A DNA stretch of 64,000 nucleotides from Laceyella tengchongensis (GCF_900182735.1 NZ_FXTU01000009.1:1-64000); one strand, 5' to 3'. Numbered from the stretch's first letter, positions 43,776 through 51,392 are shown. Made by a program: numbers and translations. Notes: generated by a model from the sequence alone, not told the origin.

Positions 43776-43835
43776 TGGCGGAGAGAGAGGGATTCGAACC
43801 CTCGGTACGGGTTACCCCGCACAACGGTTTTCGAG
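43776..43835 (-). other. Partial tRNA-Ser 3' half, attachment-site copy B
   Basis: 60 nt are identical to 57890-57949, the 3' half of tRNA-Ser(CGA) up to the anticodon, then diverge. With the integrase beside the intact tRNA, this defines an element of about 14 kb between 43.8 and 57.9 kb. Confidence 0.9.
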
Positions 43836-43941
43836 TTCGATTTCATACCCTCCTCTTAGGTTTACGGGGGTTTAATACACCTTAATTTAAAGGGTTTATT
43901 CATCTCTAAGTTTACCTATGTTCAGGTCAAAATAAGTCGCG

Positions 43942-43974
43942 TGGTAGAACGTTTGGTAGAACAAATGGTAGAAG
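43942..43974 (+). repeat. Triple 12-bp-period repeat beside att copy B
   Basis: TGGTAGAAC, TGGTAGAAC and TGGTAGAAG occur at 43942, 43954 and 43966, starting 107 bp beyond the att homology. They match in spacing and partly in sequence the repeat beside copy A. Probable integrase arm sites. Confidence 0.65.
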
Positions 43975-44041
43975 GTTCTTCCTCACCATTTCCTTAATGG
44001 ATATACAACCCGACCTTTTAAAAAGTCGGGCCATTTCAAAT

Positions 44042-44224
44042 TTATTCTTTCACTTTTAGTAATCGCAATCCGTTTAACGTAACAATCAATGTTGCGCCCA
44101 TATCCGCGAAGATTGCCATCCAGAGAGTCCGCCAACCCGGAATGATGAGTAACAGAGCTAATGTCTTGATTACTAAGGAGAAAGTAATATTTTGTTAAAT
44201 GATTCGTAAGGCTTGTCGGCTTAA
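44042..44224 (-). pseudogene. C-terminal remnant of a heavy-metal P1B-type ATPase
   Basis: The frame encodes LSRQALRII, a stop, then QNITFSLVIKTLALLLIIPG and WMAIFADMGATLIVTLNGLRL before TAA. This is the last 60 residues of CadA/ZntA-type ATPases. The stop replaces what is normally a Lys/Arg codon. Homology ends exactly where the DnaA-box segment begins at 44225. Confidence 0.85.
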
Positions 44225-44390
44225 TTATCCACAGCATTGTGGGTAAATCAACCATACTTATCAACATTTTATACACACGAATGACTCTTACTTATTACTA
44301 GTCCAAATAATGTTATACACATTATCCACAGACCCTACTACTATTACTACTGTTTTGTTATAAACATATAAGATAATAGAAAGAGTTAAC
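44225..44390 (+). other. oriC-like segment: DnaA boxes, DnaA-trios and AT-rich tract
   Basis: TTATCCACA occurs at 44225 and 44322, TTACCCACA (reverse) at 44238, TTATCAACA at 44258, and TTATACACA at 44269 and 44313. The last two boxes are directly adjacent. Next come GACC, the TAC-repeat run CTACTACTATTACTACTG (44334-44351) and an AT-rich stretch to about 44385. This order matches the basal unwinding region of the Bacillus dnaA-dnaN origin. No dnaA or dnaN is here. Confidence 0.75.
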
Positions 44391-44415
44391 TTCAACAGAA
44401 CACTGGAAACGGTAC

Positions 44416-44442
44416 AAAAAAATAAAGCCTCAGTTGGGCTTA
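44416..44442 (-). terminator. Terminator after the fragment at 44444
   Basis: On the minus strand AAGCC, a short loop and GGCTT are followed by TATTTTTTT, directly after the stop codon of the fragment and before the oriC-like segment. Confidence 0.65.
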
Positions 44443-44443
44443 T

Positions 44444-44617
44444 TCATACACTCGCTTTTTTCTCTTTAATGAGTTCAAGTTTCCGTTGCTTCACTTGATC
44501 CAACTCGTCAAAGTCATACGGTTGGACTTCATAATACTTCACAACGTCTCCCTCAATCATTCCTATTTTAAACGGTTCATCCTTGATGTAGTACCGTTCC
44601 CACACTTGCCAGTATTG
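44444..44617 (-). pseudogene. C-terminal fragment of an unrecognised gene
   Basis: 57 sense codons run into TGA, with a coherent protein pattern (YWQVWERYYIKDEPFKIGMI, then VQPYDFDELDQVKQRKLELI) but no start, and an in-frame TAA directly upstream. It keeps its own terminator, so it looks like the 3' end of a once complete gene. Confidence 0.5.
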
Positions 44618-44722
44618 TTAGAGTGGATAGCTAAAGTAGAGATAGTTATAGGCGCACTAAGGTGCAACCTATGATTGACATTAACGAAAATGCCACAAAC
44701 CGCTTTTTATGGTTCAGTCAAT
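44618..44722. other. Short spacer with hairpin after the APH-like gene
   Basis: On the minus strand GGTTGCAC, CTTA and GTGCGCC can pair about 60 bp after the stop of the APH-like gene; there is no clear T-run, so a terminator is only possible. Confidence 0.35.
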
Positions 44723-45547
44723 TCACCTATATTTAGCGAGAAGGTTTCTTGCATGGCGATGTAAAGGCCCTGCAAGAGCAATGTAATCACCTTTATCAAT
44801 TCGGCGGAGCATCCGAGTGATAACATAAAGTTGGGCTTGGATTCCTTCTGGAGTATTAAGAATATCGGCAAAGATTTCATATACCCGTTTCGCTATTTTG
44901 GGAACTAGTAAACTATAACAATATAAAGTGGCAGCATCATATCCGGCAGGTGCCAAGCCCCAACCTTCCCAATCAAGAATAGTCAGCTCTGGAGCCATTA
45001 AGTTAGCCCAATGTAAATCCCTATGGGCTGTAGTCCATTTAGTCACTTTAGAGTTAACATCATCACCATAAAAAACTAAAAATTGATGGGTGACGTCTTC
45101 TTGATTCGTTAAAATACGATCTGTTTCCCAACAAGAAAGCTTTAAAAGAGAATTACGTAATGCAAACCACCAATTTTCCGGGAGATCAATATAAGCTCTA
45201 ATTTCCTGTGTGGAAGAACAGACAAGACCTTTAACAAAAGACATTAACTCTGCCCGCAATTGAATTTTCCCATCTTCCCACTCGTAAATATCAATCACAT
45301 AAGGTTTTGGGATTCCTTTAATGTTATTAGCGGCAAAATTACCTTCCCACCAAACTTCTTGTATCCACTTTTTCCTTTCGGAAACTACACGGAGCCAAAA
45401 CTCATCCTGATTCCGAATGGCTTTGGAGCCAATGGATCGATCATGCCATCCGAAAGTTGGTTTCCCCTGTAAGACTACATTAAAATAGGAGGTAGCGTTC
45501 AATATAGCTTTAGACATATATGTTCGATAATCTTCCAACCCATCCAC
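44723..45547 (-). CDS. Aminoglycoside phosphotransferase-like (APH) kinase
   Basis: This 274-residue protein has the APH catalytic loop AHRDLHWANLM (His175, Asp177, Asn182) and the metal aspartate in LTILDWEGWGLAPAGYDAA (Asp192), as in small-molecule kinases. The N-lobe is poorly conserved. It is last of four tightly packed genes (NAT, radical SAM, AAA ATPase, APH), so its substrate is likely the product of that pathway or it gives self-resistance. The start is a GTG with GAGGAGG upstream. Confidence 0.82.
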   Translation of the reverse strand: MDGLEDYRTYMSKAILNATSYFNVVLQGKPTFGWHDRSIGSKAIRNQDEFWLRVVSERKKWIQEVWWEGNFAANNIKGIPKPYVIDIYEWEDGKIQLRAELMSFVKGLVCSSTQEIRAYIDLPENWWFALRNSLLKLSCWETDRILTNQEDVTHQFLVFYGDDVNSKVTKWTTAHRDLHWANLMAPELTILDWEGWGLAPAGYDAATLYCYSLLVPKIAKRVYEIFADILNTPEGIQAQLYVITRMLRRIDKGDYIALAGPLHRHARNLLAKYR

Positions 45548-45549
45548 TG

Positions 45550-46287
45550 TTACTCCTCCTCATTCAAAATATAACGCAAATAAAAATCCGGGTCTTCCAA
45601 ATAACGGCGCCAGTGGTTAACTAAAGAAGTCTCCTTCCAAGGAACCCTTTCAATCCCATGAGGCCCTAGTTCGATAATTTCTGAGCCAGGGAGTGCTGTC
45701 AACAGTGGAGAATGAGTGGCACAGATCACCTGTCCTCCTATGGTAGCCAGACGATGAATGAGAGCAATGAGACGCAAACAGGAAGAAAAGGAAAGCGCCG
45801 CCTCTGGCTCATCCATTAGATATAAGCCAGGATCAGAAAACATTGTATTAAGCACGGTGAGGAATCCCTCACCGTGGCTCATTTCCATCACATTTTCCTC
45901 CCAATATCCCGGTAAACCTGTAACAAAAGACATAAATCCAAAAGCAGTCTCTGCCCGTAAAAAGTAACCTTTCCTACTCCTTGGAGATGCAAAACGTTTT
46001 GCCCAAATAGGAGTATAGTGTAATTCTACAACTTCTCCCAACGGTGTTTTGGGACGGTCGTTCACAAACTTACGCCCTGCACGGCCTCCATGCGCATCCA
46101 ATCCATAAGCTTCGGCAATCGCTTCAACAATCGTCGACTTTCCTGACCCATTTTCACCTACCAAAAAGGTGACGGGTTTTGTAAACTTAAACCCCTTCTC
46201 TATAATCTGCCTAACTGCTGGAACATTAAATGGCCATTGATTTTGGTTTGCTGAATCGATTTGGCAAGAAACTTTATTTATAATCAA
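45550..46287 (-). CDS. AAA (ABC/SMC-like) ATPase
   Basis: This stand-alone ATPase of 245 residues has Walker A GENGSGKST (44-52), the signature-like MSHGEGFLTVL, Walker B LYLMDEPEAALS and a switch His in ICATHSPLL. No membrane partner or nuclease domain is fused. It is third in the operon; stop and next start are separated by two bases. The TTG start has AAAGGGTGG upstream. It might power a step in maturation or transport, but this is unknown. Confidence 0.87.
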   Translation of the reverse strand: MIINKVSCQIDSANQNQWPFNVPAVRQIIEKGFKFTKPVTFLVGENGSGKSTIVEAIAEAYGLDAHGGRAGRKFVNDRPKTPLGEVVELHYTPIWAKRFASPRSRKGYFLRAETAFGFMSFVTGLPGYWEENVMEMSHGEGFLTVLNTMFSDPGLYLMDEPEAALSFSSCLRLIALIHRLATIGGQVICATHSPLLTALPGSEIIELGPHGIERVPWKETSLVNHWRRYLEDPDFYLRYILNEEE

Positions 46288-46291
46288 CTAT

Positions 46292-47251
46292 TTACCACCC
46301 TTTATTATCTCCTCCATAATAATCTGGCCAGCAAATTCTACCCGGATGACATGGGTTACAAGCTGGGGAACACTTTGGTGGACACTGTGGCTCACAGAGG
46401 TCTTTTGGTCTACACTTTGTTTCCGGCCAACATTCATCATCGTCATCATCAGAACCCATATATATAAAATATTCCTTAAGTTGTTCGCGTGCATTTACTA
46501 CTTCCTGACTCGATAACAACTCAATTAGCGATTGTTTCAACACATTCCCCAAAGTCATCCACCGGGAAAATACACACGGCCAAACATCACCTGACGGGGA
46601 AATCGCCAAAACTCCATCCGCGCAACCTCCACACAACTGATCTAGTCCAGGTTGAGCATCCCGGACGCCTCTGCCAACTTGACGTAAATTATCATAACCA
46701 ATTTTATTTTCGTCCACACCCAAGTCAATTAGTAACTGTTTCGCCTGCTCTACCCGCTGATCCTCTTGTACCCCAATAATCCCTGCCCGTATAGGAATTT
46801 TACGTCGAACAGCCTCTTTAATCCCTGCTTTCGTTGATTCAAAGCTTTTTCGATTTGTAATGGACGCATGTTCATTTGCATCATCAGAGTACCAACTAGT
46901 TGCTAATGATACACCCATTTCAGAAAACAAATCCCATTGAGATGGGGTAATATAAACCAAGTTTGAAAAAACCTCTACCTCAATCCCTCGTTCAACAGCC
47001 AACCTCAACAGTTCCGAAAAATTAGGATGTAGTGTTGGTTCTCCCCCAATGAATTGCAATGAATTTACACCAAGGTCTGCTGCATCCTCAATAACCCGTG
47101 CCCAACTATCCTTAGTCATATGCCCGTGTGTTCCATTAGGTCCACTAGCGGCATAGCAGTGTGTGCATTCTAACTGACACTTTCCAGTGATTTCAAGCCA
47201 CAAGAAATTTAGTGATTTCTTTCCGTTTGATTCAATATGATGATTAAACAT
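46292..47251 (-). CDS. Radical SAM protein with Cys/Pro-rich C-terminal tail
   Basis: The radical SAM cluster motif CQLECTHC (Cys25, 29, 32) is followed by the SAM site QFIGGEPTLHP and a SPASM-like C-terminal segment (LCGGCADGVLAISPSGDVWPCVFSRW). After residue 265 comes an acidic run (SDDDDDE) and a tail with about nine Cys alternating with Pro (CEPQCPPKCSPACNPCHPG). The tail is unlike ordinary SPASM ends and could bind extra iron-sulfur clusters, or act as a fused substrate. It lies between the NAT and AAA genes. Confidence 0.85.
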   Translation of the reverse strand: MFNHHIESNGKKSLNFLWLEITGKCQLECTHCYAASGPNGTHGHMTKDSWARVIEDAADLGVNSLQFIGGEPTLHPNFSELLRLAVERGIEVEVFSNLVYITPSQWDLFSEMGVSLATSWYSDDANEHASITNRKSFESTKAGIKEAVRRKIPIRAGIIGVQEDQRVEQAKQLLIDLGVDENKIGYDNLRQVGRGVRDAQPGLDQLCGGCADGVLAISPSGDVWPCVFSRWMTLGNVLKQSLIELLSSQEVVNAREQLKEYFIYMGSDDDDDECWPETKCRPKDLCEPQCPPKCSPACNPCHPGRICWPDYYGGDNKGW

Positions 47252-47263
47252 TATTTTCCCCCC

Positions 47264-47977
47264 TCAATCAATAAGACTGCGGTACCAAGGAATCTGCATC
47301 CTTCGTATGGCATTACCTTCAATGATCGTTAACCTATCGTTATGGAGACCCAAATAACCTTTTTTCAATTGCTTTCTAAACATGACATTTGTGGTATAGG
47401 CATTTGGATTACTTATAAGCCATTGGTATATGCCTTCAAAATCTTTTAATTGTCTGGGATTCAGATTGAAACTATATCTAGTTTTCCATCTCTTCTTTTT
47501 TCTTTGTTGTAATAGGAATCTTCCAGTTTCCTTGCTCATTTTAACTCTGTAATAACCACTGATTTCTTCTACAACATTTCCATCTAACGGAATCGGATTT
47601 CTAAAAAAGAATTCTCCAAACCCTACATCAACGAGATATTGCTGATCCAGAGATACAATTACTGCCATATGATCTAGATCAAATCTGGATAAATAACAAG
47701 ATATTAAAATACAATTGAATCCGAGTTCCTGAAGCAACCAATAAAGCGAATAGTTTAAATGGTAGCAAATACCCCCGGATAATCTGGAAATTGTTTTGCT
47801 GACTAGTAATTCAGGGTCATCAAAAGTAATCCAATCATCCCCTCTTTTGAAATAACTGATATTTTGATAAGGTAGTGTAAGTAAGTGTTGATTCTGAATT
47901 GTGACAAGCCCAAGATAGTCTAAAGAGAGGTCAGAATAATCAATATCAACAGTCTGTAAATATTGATTTAATAGAAT
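47264..47977 (-). CDS. Arylamine N-acetyltransferase-like enzyme with apparent ATT start
   Basis: This is a complete NAT fold of 237 residues. The catalytic triad is Cys71 in RLSGGICYHLN, His103 in DLDHMAVIV and Asp117 in YLVDVGFGEF. No ATG, GTG or TTG precedes the conserved N-terminus in frame. Instead a strong GGGAGGTG lies seven bases before ATT 47977, so initiation at ATT, or a mutated start, is implied. The first usual start, TTG 47737, would remove the catalytic Cys. NAT-like enzymes acylate amines or form amides in antibiotic pathways. Confidence 0.75.
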   Translation of the reverse strand: MLLNQYLQTVDIDYSDLSLDYLGLVTIQNQHLLTLPYQNISYFKRGDDWITFDDPELLVSKTISRLSGGICYHLNYSLYWLLQELGFNCILISCYLSRFDLDHMAVIVSLDQQYLVDVGFGEFFFRNPIPLDGNVVEEISGYYRVKMSKETGRFLLQQRKKKRWKTRYSFNLNPRQLKDFEGIYQWLISNPNAYTTNVMFRKQLKKGYLGLHNDRLTIIEGNAIRRMQIPWYRSLID

Positions 47978-48058
47978 CTATCTTCACCTCCCTTCATCAA
48001 TCCCAACATATAGAGTGAACATGATCTCCTATTCAAGAACATGTCCACTCCATTTGGA

Positions 48059-48340
48059 TTACTGAACGTACTGCCAAACCCCGTTAATACATGACATTTC
48101 CAACACCGTGTTCGCAGGCACTTGATTCTTCTTTATCGCTGTATAATCCGCTTGAAGCGGCATGTACAACGCGCCACTTGCACCGAACCCGACAACCGCC
48201 GCAACATTTCCGTTTTTACCGTACATATAGAACACTTCGTTTTTTTGTTTATTCTGAATCGAACTTAAACGCATCACTACAAATTTCAGCCATTTGCCGC
48301 ATACCAACCGGAAAGCAAATCCTGTTCTAAACAACCCCAT
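48059..48340 (-). CDS. Small protein ending in NGVWQYVQ, fused to a degenerate upstream gene
   Basis: The last 55 codons (from ATG 48226: MYGKNGNVAAVVGFGASGAL ... SCINGVWQYVQ) are paralogous to the 52-residue protein at 48913 (ending NGVWKFLQ). The upstream part (CKKVRWDVDRMGLF) copies the end of the gene at 49068. The pair has therefore been duplicated and partly fused. It lies just upstream of the NAT-radical SAM operon. It could be a phage structural accessory or a peptide substrate. Confidence 0.55.
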   Translation of the reverse strand: MGLFRTGFAFRLVCGKWLKFVVMRLSSIQNKQKNEVFYMYGKNGNVAAVVGFGASGALYMPLQADYTAIKKNQVPANTVLEMSCINGVWQYVQ

Positions 48341-48381
48341 CCGATCAACATCCCACCGAACTTTTTTACACGTTCCAAAAT

Positions 48382-48876
48382 CTAATTTCCATCTTCCTTC
48401 ACTTCAACCGTACAAATAAGATGGTTCTGATACCGTTGGATTTCACTTAGAAGTTGTACAACATTCGCTACATTAGCTACCAACTGGTTCACATCAGTTA
48501 CCATCCACGCTTGGCGCATTAAACTTTCACAATTCGCCAAGTCCTTACACATCATGCGCATAGCTACCACTTCTTCATCGCTCATAACCCGGTCTTTGTC
48601 GACGTATTCCGTCACATCGTCCACTAACTCTATTAACTCGTCATAAGCATCGTCTAGGTGACTTTCACGGATAAAAACCCTTACAATCTCTTTGATAATG
48701 TGGTTAACATCAAAGCCCCATGTTTCTATTCGGGCTTCTTCCAACGAACGGTCTAGCACATGTGCATCCCTCAACACCCGATTTATTTTCTTTTGATTGG
48801 TTCGGATGTGTTGCAAAGACTTTTGTATATCACGAATAATCATTGTTAACTTCGCGGAAAAATCGGAAATTGACAT
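48382..48876 (-). CDS. Helical (coiled-coil) hypothetical protein
   Basis: This 164-residue, almost entirely helical protein carries long heptad-like stretches (SAKLTMIIRDIQKSLQHIRT; VNQLVANVANVVQLLSEIQR). No known family. It sits between two related small genes on the same strand, in the cargo part of the right-hand element. Confidence 0.6.
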   Translation of the reverse strand: MSISDFSAKLTMIIRDIQKSLQHIRTNQKKINRVLRDAHVLDRSLEEARIETWGFDVNHIIKEIVRVFIRESHLDDAYDELIELVDDVTEYVDKDRVMSDEEVVAMRMMCKDLANCESLMRQAWMVTDVNQLVANVANVVQLLSEIQRYQNHLICTVEVKEDGN

Positions 48877-48912
48877 ACTGTTTCCTTCCTAGGCAGTTTC
48901 ATCCTCAATGTA

Positions 48913-49071
48913 CTACTGAAGAAACTTCCAAACCCCATTGTCATAAGTCAAATCAATAACCTGCTTTGGTGGCTCGATTGGCACAATAGCTGCACTCTCA
49001 AACCCAAACGAAATCCAATCCATTTCACCGACACTCTCATGATTGATGTTGAAAAAGCCATTTCTGCTCAT
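48913..49071 (-). CDS. 52-residue protein ending in NGVWKFLQ
   Basis: TAGGAGGT lies at ideal distance from ATG 49071, which overlaps the stop of the upstream gene (ATGA). The product (MSRNGFFNINHESVGEMDWI ... TYDNGVWKFLQ) is paralogous to the end of the protein at 48059. Family unknown; the conserved NGVW-aromatic-x-Q end is notable. Confidence 0.65.
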   Translation of the reverse strand: MSRNGFFNINHESVGEMDWISFGFESAAIVPIEPPKQVIDLTYDNGVWKFLQ

Positions 49072-49295
49072 ACAAAGTACCTCCTATTTTTGAATAAGAA
49101 GAATTTCCTTTTAAACAATCCCATCCGATCCACATCACGTCTGACCTTCTTGCATTGCTCCAATGTAACTCCATGTGTATTTAAAAACCGTTGTATTTTT
49201 TTCTGAGATTTGATGACCTTTCTTTTTCCAGTAGAAACATGAACAACATTGAGCTTTTTTTCTAGATCATCAAAATAGAAACGTATTTCCTCCAC
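49068..49295 (-). CDS. 75-residue basic protein, first of the small-gene group
   Basis: A basic protein (HVSTGKRKVIKSQKKIQRFL; CKKVRRDVDRMGLFKRKFFL) translationally coupled to the 52-residue gene. A decayed copy of its end occurs at about 48340. Role unknown; phage-type context. Confidence 0.55.
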   Translation of the reverse strand: MEEIRFYFDDLEKKLNVVHVSTGKRKVIKSQKKIQRFLNTHGVTLEQCKKVRRDVDRMGLFKRKFFLFKNRRYFV

Positions 49296-49399
49296 GCATT
49301 TGGCTCCTTTCTACTACTCCACTCACTATCCAAATGCTATAATAGAGGCAACGTTATATTTTTGAATCTTGGGCCAATTTTGTTTGGCTCTCTTTTTTG

Positions 49400-49684
49400 T
49401 TAAAAAATATCGAATGTTCTGCCATAGATTGAGATAGTTTTACCTATCTTTACCTCCATAAAATGCACCAAAGGAATTTCTAAATCTCCACTTACTGTAC
49501 TCAAGACACACTTTATAAAGCGTTGTTTCTCGTCACCAAGATAACAAGTCATTTTCACTCGATCTTGTTTTTGAACTTCTCCGCAATTGAAGGCGCCATC
49601 AAACAAGTCAACATATGGTTGACATTCGATTTTTTCAATGAAAGGTTTTATTTCTTCAGAAGTTCCTTCCATATTTAATATCAT
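49400..49684 (-). CDS. Small phage-type protein, partner of RRNPP-like regulator (copy 2)
   Basis: 94 residues, paralogous to 35588-35914 (shared TCYLGDEKQR-like block and C-terminal IPLVHFMEVKIGKTISIYG and RTFDIF). It is divergent from the second HTH-TPR regulator just as copy 1 is from the first, so gene and regulator form a conserved module. Confidence 0.65.
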   Translation of the reverse strand: MILNMEGTSEEIKPFIEKIECQPYVDLFDGAFNCGEVQKQDRVKMTCYLGDEKQRFIKCVLSTVSGDLEIPLVHFMEVKIGKTISIYGRTFDIF

Positions 49685-49982
49685 TTATTTTTCCACCCCC
49701 TTATTTACCCCTTTTTTAAATCGGCCCCAGAAATCAATTGAAATCAACTACTTTTGTTCTTATATAACCAAATTATAAGCCAATTCCAAAAACAAGTTCA
49801 ATAATTTTCCTGTTTAAAATTGACTTTAAACATTTTCGATTTCTATCTGTATAGTAGGACGAAACAACGCTTCCCAAAACAGATTTGTTCATTTTGTTCA
49901 TCGATCATAATGAACAGGAATTTGACTTTTCCGAATTTGCGTATAATATATAGATACAAAGACTTTCAGGCGGGGTGATCAA
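49685..49982. promoter_or_regulatory. Divergent control region of regulator copy 2
   Basis: It contains the inverted repeats GTTTAAAATTGACTTTAAAC (49812-49831) and TGTTCATT-N15-AATGAACA (49886-49916). TTGACT at 49922 and TATAAT at 49942 lie shortly before the GGCGGGGTG ribosome-binding site. The spacing between the two hexamers is only 14 bp, so the exact promoter is uncertain. The second palindrome is a good operator candidate. Confidence 0.5.
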
Positions 49983-51392
49983 ATGCAAATCAATGTAGAG
50001 GAAAACCAGATTCGATTAGAAGACAATACTATTCGATATGTCATAAGGAAAAGAAGAATCGAGGAATTAAAAAAAACAATGGACGATTTAACAGACCATA
50101 CAATATCAAAAGGTTCAATTAGCAACATAGAAAAAGCAAAAGGGAATATCAGTCCGAAAACACTTGAAATCTATTTAAACAAACTCGATTTAGATGAAGA
50201 TCGCGTTTTAGAACTAGCGAAAGAAGCAGAAGCGGAAATGGAAGAAATTTACCAACAACTAGAGGCTATCGAAACAATCATTGATAATGAAGATGATCAC
50301 CTTGGAGCGGCAAAAGAACTATTATCAAAAATGGAATTTGAAGATTATCATCCCTTAACACCGTTCATCTCTTATCTTCAGGGACTTATCTTTTATGAAG
50401 AAAAAGAATGGGAAAAGGCTGAAAAAATGTTTAAATATGCAATCAAGCTATGTAAGGAGAAGTATAACCATAAACCAAAGGATAATATCATAGCCGCGTG
50501 TTATTGCGAAATCGCTAAGTGTTATTATGTACAACATGACATAGATCAGGCTCTTGTCTATGTCAACTTAGGTTTGTCGGAATATGATGAAAGTAAAGAG
50601 CGCAAAGGAGTTAAATACAAACTACTGGGAAACAAAGTCCTTTACTTGTTAAAAACATCACAGAACGACGAAGCATCGAGGTTACTGTACAACGTATGGC
50701 CGGAAGTAGCAAAATTAGATCATAGTTATGATGATTACCCAATACTCAACATTTATAAATTCAGATCAATATTCTTACGTAACCAAAAGCGATATGATGA
50801 TGCCATTAAGTGTTGTGATATGGGTCTAAAAATTGCCCGAAGCCGTTGGAAAAACAGAAAAACTCCTTATCTCGATTTTCTGATCATCTTTGGAAGCATT
50901 TATTTGCAACTTCAAGAGTATGAAAAGGCATTTGACCGCTTTCAATTAGCACTATACTCTGATAAAAAGCAAAAGGCTCCACGAAGACACGTTGAAGCAC
51001 ACACATATCTCGGAATATTCTTTATAGCCAAAAAGGACTGGCATCAAGCAACTCATCATTTAGAGGAAGCCCTTAGAATTGGGCGTGAAAACCCGGATGC
51101 ATTTAGAATGACAAAGGCCCTAACTGTCAGGGGTAATGTCCACTATTTTCAAAATCAGTTTTCAGAAGCCTTACCTTATTACAAAGAAGCGGCTGAACTT
51201 GCAGAAAAGTATGGCTACAAACAGAGGAAATATACGGCCTTATTGAAAACGGCGGACTGTTTTGATAAGATGAACGATAAGAAACAGTTCCGTAATTACT
51301 GTGAAAAGTTATATTACCTGCAAAAAGAACTCAATATTAAAAGCGAGGATGAGATTTATGAAATTGCTCCGCTTGACCGTGCTACGCGGTGA
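49983..51392 (+). CDS. RRNPP-like regulator: HTH plus TPR repeats (copy 2)
   Basis: A 469-residue protein with an N-terminal helix-turn-helix (VIRKRRIEELKKTMDDLTDH ... GSISNIEKAKGNISPKTLEI) and TPR pairs from about residue 80 to 455, including YDDAIKCCDMGLKIARSR and FSEALPYYKEAAELAEKYG. It has the same plan as the protein at 36177 with clearly different sequence, implying different peptide and DNA specificity. A tiny ORF overlaps its end. It lies convergent to the truncated amidase and next to the radical SAM operon. Confidence 0.87.
   Translation: MQINVEENQIRLEDNTIRYVIRKRRIEELKKTMDDLTDHTISKGSISNIEKAKGNISPKTLEIYLNKLDLDEDRVLELAKEAEAEMEEIYQQLEAIETIIDNEDDHLGAAKELLSKMEFEDYHPLTPFISYLQGLIFYEEKEWEKAEKMFKYAIKLCKEKYNHKPKDNIIAACYCEIAKCYYVQHDIDQALVYVNLGLSEYDESKERKGVKYKLLGNKVLYLLKTSQNDEASRLLYNVWPEVAKLDHSYDDYPILNIYKFRSIFLRNQKRYDDAIKCCDMGLKIARSRWKNRKTPYLDFLIIFGSIYLQLQEYEKAFDRFQLALYSDKKQKAPRRHVEAHTYLGIFFIAKKDWHQATHHLEEALRIGRENPDAFRMTKALTVRGNVHYFQNQFSEALPYYKEAAELAEKYGYKQRKYTALLKTADCFDKMNDKKQFRNYCEKLYYLQKELNIKSEDEIYEIAPLDRATR

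Larger units (their letters stand above)
43088..43835. repeat. About 750-bp direct repeat, copy B
   Basis: Second copy of the holin-to-att segment at 37792-38540. Its tRNA part is identical to the intact tRNA at 57890 over 60 nt, while copy A is a variant, so the two att halves have different histories even though the flanking repeat is shared. Confidence 0.9.

Noticed and set aside
38640..43980. CRISPR array from the short direct repeats
   Set aside because: Only three 9-bp units with 3-bp gaps; no spacers and no cas genes.
43983..44276. 97-codon minus-strand frame near the att region
   Set aside because: It is an out-of-frame reading of the P-type ATPase remnant and the DnaA boxes.
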